11,323 nucleotides of DNA, from NCBI GenBank assembly GCA_003024985.2, contig PXIH01S0049035.1. The stretch is one strand, 5' to 3'. The notes beneath the pieces were generated by a model. It was given only the letters and a program-made list of their open reading frames with translations, was not told where the DNA came from and searched no databases. The position numbers and the translations under genes are program-made. The stretch comes from Euperipatoides rowelli (taxonomy: Eukaryota > Onychophora > Udeonychophora > Euonychophora > Peripatopsidae). This document shows, piece after piece, positions 7,460 through 11,323 of the stretch; the first letter of the stretch is position 1; each line of letters starts with the position of its first letter.

Positions 7460-7865
7460 CTATTTTCCTACATAGTTTCCATCATTATTTAAGCATTTAT
7501 CATAACGATTTACTAACTTTGGAATTCCCTCCTCTTAGAGCACAGCCACCTGTGATGATAACCGGGGTATTCACTGCTTTTTTTTTTCACGTCAACTTCG
7601 GCAAAGAAATGCTTGCCAGCAAGGAACCGCTTCTGATGCAAGCAGGTGAAACTTGTGGAAAATGCAAAGAAAGGTAGAAATGATGTGCGTCTATCCTCAA
7701 TATTTTTTTAAAACCGTGCTCAGCATTAGGCACATCATCATGCTCATGCATATTCTGATGACCTACGTTATTTTCTCAAAATCCGTCATCTTAGCATATA
7801 AGTCGTAAACCTCAAATATTTGACTATGAATCTCGGCCAGTTTGACATTTCTTGCATTAAAGTGG
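7460..7865 (-). pseudogene. Decayed, internally deleted mariner-type transposase
   Basis: On the minus strand two ends of a mariner-like transposase remain, joined by a short, frame-shifted middle. Near 7865-7780, ARNVKLAEIHSQIFEVYD resembles the N-terminal helix-turn-helix region (typically ...AxEIHxQLCEVYG...). It is followed by a stop and, in another frame, MHEHDDVPNAEHG, where the family has NVHDEeRSGRPS. Then LHQKRFLAGKHF fits the HLKxxLxGxrF block. GIPKLVNRYDKCLNNDGNYV and a stop at about 7462 fit the usual C-terminus. Intact transposases are about 345 residues, whereas here only about 400 bp remain. The catalytic D,D,34D core is missing. Stops and frameshifts show it is dead. The upstream end runs into the N at 7937, and no terminal inverted repeats were identified. 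Confidence 0.8.
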
Positions 7866-7936
7866 TTTATCAATGCCTATTTCAACTTCATTGATTTATG
7901 TGTATTTTTGTATAAAAATGCTTGTTTAATTAATCA

Positions 7937-7937
7937 N
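7937..7937. other. Ambiguous base, probable contig join
   Basis: The single N lies immediately before the right copy of the exact 180-bp repeat. Confidence 0.75.
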
Positions 7938-8117
7938 AATTGCTAAAAAAAAATACCCCACTGGAAAAAAAAATTTAAAATGTGTAAATAAAGTTATTTA
8001 ATCTTCGAGCGAGCGCGCTGTCATAAATTTTACGACAAATTCAGTTTTTTATAAAATGTGTATGTGTATGGCCTTGTGGGTTTATCTCTGCCTTCTATTC
8101 CTAAAACTAACTCCCCA
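7938..8117 (+). repeat. Exact 180-bp direct repeat, right copy, starting after the N at 7937
   Basis: It is identical to 1984-2163. It includes a small GC-rich word, CGAGCGAGCGCGCTG, unusual in this AT-rich window, then CATAAATTTTACGACA. Since it begins exactly after an N, it behaves like the first bases of a separate contig overlapping the end of the one that stops at 2163. Confidence 0.97.
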
Positions 8118-9180
8118 ATACAATATTGGAAGGTTTTTACCATGCACATAGCCCATTTTATAGTTATTTTCTAGAATTATATATGGAAAAAGACGTCCAT
8201 ACATAAATTTTACGACACGTGCCCGCTGATGATGTAATAATGACTTTCAGGTGGCGAAATACAAATATTATAAAACATTTAGCAATAAATTTATATATTT
8301 TTAAAATCAGAATTTAATGCAGATTACAAAAATCAAAAGCAAAAAATTCTATTGCCAACGACAGAGAAACAGTAAAGGAAAATGTAAAATAAACTGGCTT
8401 TTTTATTATTATTATTATAGCCGACATTTAGAAAAAAATCTCTTTGTTGGAATTTTTTTTCTTTATATATTAAAATTGATGATAAAAAATAGAACATAAA
8501 AAATACTGTTTAATTGTTTTCTATCTGTTGTAGATTTTGAAATATTTAAAAATGTATTATCTGGACATATAGTAAATACGAGCATAATGAATGCCGACAT
8601 TTAGAAAAATAATCATAAAAAAAAATATTTTAGTTGTAAATCATTTCTGTTTATATATTATGATTTAAATGTGATAATTTAATAAATTTTTCTTATTCAA
8701 TTAAATATATTTAGTTTCTTTTTTTTAATTTCATTATTACACATATTTAGAAACTTTTATACATAGGATTCTATGAATCATAAAAATTACGACACGCGGC
8801 CGCTCATGTTATAAATTTGTGCGTGCCCGCTTGAAGGTTCAAAATAAAAGTAAGACTATTCCTATCCTTTGTCTGTGATTAAAAATTGAAGCTTTCATAT
8901 TTTTTGAGGGTTTGAGATTAATTTGAAGAGAAAATTCTTTTAACAGCTATTTTCTTTGTAATGATTTAACATGTAAATAGAGATATATGTTCAACTTGTA
9001 TTAAAGGTCATTTTGATTTAAAAAAAACAAATTGGAGCATAATAGCACAAAGGATGAATTTGATTATGATTTTTTTACAAGTATTTAAACACTTAGTCCA
9101 TAGGATTTCCAGCCTTTAGCTGACAAAGATAGAAAATATTCTATAGTTAAGTATAGCAAGCTCTATTCATCTCTGAACAA
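8118..9180. other. AT-rich stretch with short recurring motifs, no gene seen
   Basis: CATAAATTTTACGACACG (8202) recurs as CATAAAAATTACGACACG (8779), both followed by GC-rich words. A related copy is at 8022. GCCGACATTTAGAAAAA is repeated exactly at 8420 and 8593, 173 bp apart. The 60-codon ORF at 8317-8499 is Lys/Tyr/Phe-rich from AT composition and lacks any motif. I call no gene. Confidence 0.5.
8420..8609 (+). repeat. 17-bp direct repeat GCCGACATTTAGAAAAA, 173-bp spacing
   Basis: Exact copies are at 8420-8436 and 8593-8609. Weak similarity of the following bases (a TTTATATATTA block in each) suggests remains of a tandem unit of about 173 bp, but indels and AT bias prevent a firm alignment. 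Confidence 0.5.
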
Positions 9181-9215
9181 TGACGTCACAAAATATATCC
9201 CCTGGGGTATATAGT
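9181..9215 (+). promoter_or_regulatory. Full CRE palindrome TGACGTCA next to a TATA-like word
   Basis: TGACGTCA (9181-9188) is the complete CREB/ATF palindrome. It is followed 18 bp later by the near-palindrome CCCCTGGGGTATATA (9199-9213), which contains a TATA-like word. A transcription start is possible in principle, but no coding exon follows within view. Confidence 0.2.
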
Positions 9216-9461
9216 GGACAATCTTGTTTTAAGGGGAGGAGCTAAAGACAATTATTTTAAAAATTGAATTGTAAATACGGTAACAATTTTTTTTTTAATT
9301 TTTTTTTTTTCCATTTGTGGTAGATATTTTTTTTAGTAAAAATCTTTGTAAATCTATAATTAAAAAATCTGTTACATTTGACCTTTATTATGGAAAATAG
9401 ATAAAAATATATCATAAATGTTATTTTCAATGTGCATTACAATACATTACTAATTTACTAC
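9216..9461. other. AT-rich stretch with T-runs, no gene seen
   Basis: Long T-runs occur at about 9288-9312. TTACATTTGACCTTTA at about 9376-9391 is the inverted form of the TAAAGGTCAAATGTAA word at 1921. Confidence 0.5.
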
Positions 9462-9462
9462 N
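9462..9462. other. Ambiguous base, possible contig join
   Basis: This single N has no repeat edge visible beside it. It is interpreted by analogy with 2164 and 7937. Confidence 0.5.
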
Positions 9463-10200
9463 AATTTTGTTTATGAAAAAATATCTACAATACATGTACA
9501 AAGTAAGGAAAATCAAAAATGTACATGACACAGATCTGATTGTGTGCCACTCTGGTCATGAGACACTTAAATGCAAATACAACCTCATGTTATCAAATAC
9601 TAAAATAGACATCACTATTAAGCTCCATCTCGTGAATGCCAATAGCACTACCATTTTAAAATATTTTAAGTTTTTTTTTAACCGAGTGTAATTACTTTTT
9701 TTAATGATTTTCTTATAAAATAAATAATAAAAAAATTTGAAAATCTATTTCTTGCCAGCTTTAATTCAGTTTTGTTTTTAAATATAGGCTACCATTTTAC
9801 ATGCATAGAAAACATAATTCTTTGTCTTCACTACGAGATTTGATTATCAGCCATTTTGCATGAATTGCACAATCAGAACAAACATAATCTGCAATTAAAT
9901 TAACGTTATTGCTGTAGTTTTCAGTAGCCATGAGAGGTTTAAGCTTGCTTAACTAATAGAGAACTTAAGTAGAAACAGGATTTAAGTTGGCTTAATTTTT
10001 TTATTCAGAAGCGTAATTAGATTTTTATCTATTTTTATTTGGAATCTATATATTAATACGTGAAAGGAAAACTTTGGATCCCTTTTTAAGCATATTGGGC
10101 GCACGGAGGTGTGTGAGATTTGGCAGAATTAAAGTTCATATGGAGAGGGATTGCAATGAGCTAAAATTTAGATATAAAATTAAAACATTCATTGTTTAGC
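9463..10200. other. AT-rich stretch, no convincing gene
   Basis: A 74-codon plus-strand ORF (9467-9691) includes DTDLIVCHSGHETLKCKYN, which is less AT-biased than its surroundings. It has no splice sites of note and no recognised motif. On the minus strand near 9895-9800 a short open stretch reads ADYVCSDCAIHAKW with a later CFLC. This gives two CxxC pairs after a weak TTTAATTGCAG acceptor-like word; I treat it as coincidental. An octamer ATGCAAAT lies at 9571-9578. Confidence 0.4.
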
Positions 10201-10204
10201 GTTG

Positions 10205-10243
10205 TGGCGGCTTTTTACAAAGGAGTGGTGGCTTTTTACAAAA
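10205..10243 (+). repeat. 21-bp tandem repeat TGG(C/T)GGCTTTTTACAAA x2
   Basis: TGGCGGCTTTTTACAAA at 10205 and TGGTGGCTTTTTACAAA at 10226 differ by one base, with a period of 21 bp. Confidence 0.85.
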
Positions 10244-10249
10244 GAAATT

Positions 10250-10960
10250 TTCTTATTGGTCGAATTTTGACCAACACTGGATTACTAGTATAAATAATTG
10301 CACATGAGCTTTCACATAAATATTAAAGCTGAAATCAGCTACCGGTACTATAAAATATCAGTGTGAATCTTTATTTATTAATTTACGTTACAAGCTCAGG
10401 TAGATTATCCAAAGGTGATCTTACAGTTCCTTCATGTTATATTAGAATAAATCAACAAAAACAAAATAAATAAATAAAAACCTACAAACGACAATAAAGA
10501 AGTGGAATTTATTTAAGTCAAGGAATGGGTATTCAAACATTGTTTTTGTAATAGATCAAACTGTCTGTCTCTTGCATTTAACATTTTAAAACCATTTTAA
10601 ATAGTTTATTTGTATGAATGAAGTCAGATGGCTGGAAAAATCTATTTTGAAGAACATTGATTTTTATTTATCACTTTTTAATTGTTAACCTGGAGGCATA
10701 GGTTCCAATAAATGAATAAACTGAAAAGAGTAAACCTTATCTTCTCTTATTTAAATTTATTTAATTTACACTGTGCAATTACTGAAAAAAAAAAAAAATA
10801 GAACAGATAAGACCTGGATTGATTTATCAATAAATAAGAAGTTACAAGAAACAGAAGAAACAAACAGAATCCATAATACATCATGAATAAATGAATGCAT
10901 TTCAGATTGTACTGCTAATAAATTAGATTCTGTCAAATTTTCAAGTTTTAAGTGTATTTC
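10250..10960. other. AT-rich stretch, no gene seen
   Basis: Stops are frequent in all frames. An A14 run at about 10785-10798 is present without target-site duplications that would mark a SINE or LINE tail. I find no exon-like island. Confidence 0.5.
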
Positions 10961-10964
10961 TGGT

Positions 10965-11095
10965 TTATTACGATTATGCTATTATATTTTTGTTATACAA
11001 TTATATTATTATTTTTCTAATTCTATTCTGTTAGTATTATACTATTATTATTATGATTATGATAATAATTATCATTATGGTATTCTATAATCTCT
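10965..11095. repeat. Interrupted ATT/TTA microsatellite tract
   Basis: ATT/TTA/ATG triplets recur through the tract, densest at about 11035-11075. It is similar in type to the tracts at 690-860 and 1100-1195, which lie just beyond the duplicated 95 bp at the other end of the window. Confidence 0.7.
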
Positions 11096-11228
11096 ATATA
11101 AAATCCTTATGGTATGTGGCAAAAAAGAGGGTCAGATGTTTTGTGTGGGTTAATTACGTAAAGTAATACTATAATAATGATAATAATCAATATAGTACAA
11201 GGGTTATTCTTAAAGTAAGTAGGCTTAA

Positions 11229-11323
11229 ATTTTTTTCAATTTTTCAATTTCAGTGCTTCAATTGTGATATCACACAAGCATGATAACTTCTTCCATTCAT
11301 TGGCTAGTCACAGACTGCATTAC
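11229..11323 (+). repeat. Terminal direct repeat, right copy (identical to 1-95)
   Basis: The final 95 bases repeat the first 95 without mismatch and stop at the window edge. See the left copy for interpretation. Confidence 0.95.

Noticed and set aside
8830-8850. GAAGGTTCAAAAT as a tRNA T-arm or Pol III B box
   Set aside because: No paired acceptor or anticodon arms or A box could be found around it.
9181-9215. CRE plus TATA as an active promoter
   Set aside because: No transcript or exon follows, and in this AT-rich sequence TATA words are frequent. It is retained only as a low-confidence site.
9467-9691. 74-codon plus-strand ORF as a gene
   Set aside because: It begins just after an N, has no promoter or splice context, and the translation matches nothing I recognise. 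It is kept only as a note in the region entry.
9800-9895. Minus-strand CxxC...CxxC zinc-finger-like peptide
   Set aside because: The open stretch is only about 30 codons, the acceptor-like word is weak and the spacing fits no known finger class.
1-11323. The 95-bp ends as long terminal repeats of a retroelement
   Set aside because: There are no TG...CA termini, primer-binding site, polypurine tract or gag/pol reading frames between them.

Overview
This is AT-rich nuclear DNA of an animal, probably an invertebrate. It is made mostly of intron or intergenic sequence. The signs are short GC-richer islands flanked by consensus GT/AG splice sites, long AT-rich non-coding stretches with stops in every frame, ATT-type simple repeats and decayed class I and class II transposons. 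Words of the TAGCCTA/TAGGCCTA type recur, but I cannot name a phylum from them. There is no prokaryotic operon, CRISPR array, tRNA or rRNA.

Layout. 1-1200: AT-rich, with ATT microsatellite and a foldback hairpin element (861-1036). 1201-1336: a putative coding exon. 1454-1500: a perfect 15-bp stem. About 1580-1878: a MITE-like inverted-repeat element, possibly hAT-derived. 2955-3530: a broken non-LTR retrotransposon reverse transcriptase on the minus strand. 4626-4637: an exact match to the CTCF core word, just upstream of a second coding exon (4700-4951). 6541-7040: a diverged tandem duplication of about 250 bp. 7460-7865: a decayed mariner-type transposase on the minus strand. The remainder is AT-rich with scattered short repeats. 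Both exons are plus strand and encode Ser/Pro/Arg-rich, probably disordered segments with 14-3-3/basophilic-kinase-like motifs. They most likely belong to one signalling or scaffold protein that I do not recognise.

The most important observation concerns assembly structure. Single Ns at 2164, 2613, 7937 and 9462 look like joins between contigs. The 180 bases just before the first N (1984-2163) are identical to the 180 bases just after the third (7938-8117). The first 95 bases of the window equal the last 95. These are suffix/prefix overlaps between pieces, so the printed order is doubtful, or there is a circular or tandem structure. The two exons also do not join in frame as drawn: the first ends in phase 1 and the second begins in phase 0. 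An in-frame junction is possible only with an intervening exon or with the alternative internal donor at 1222.
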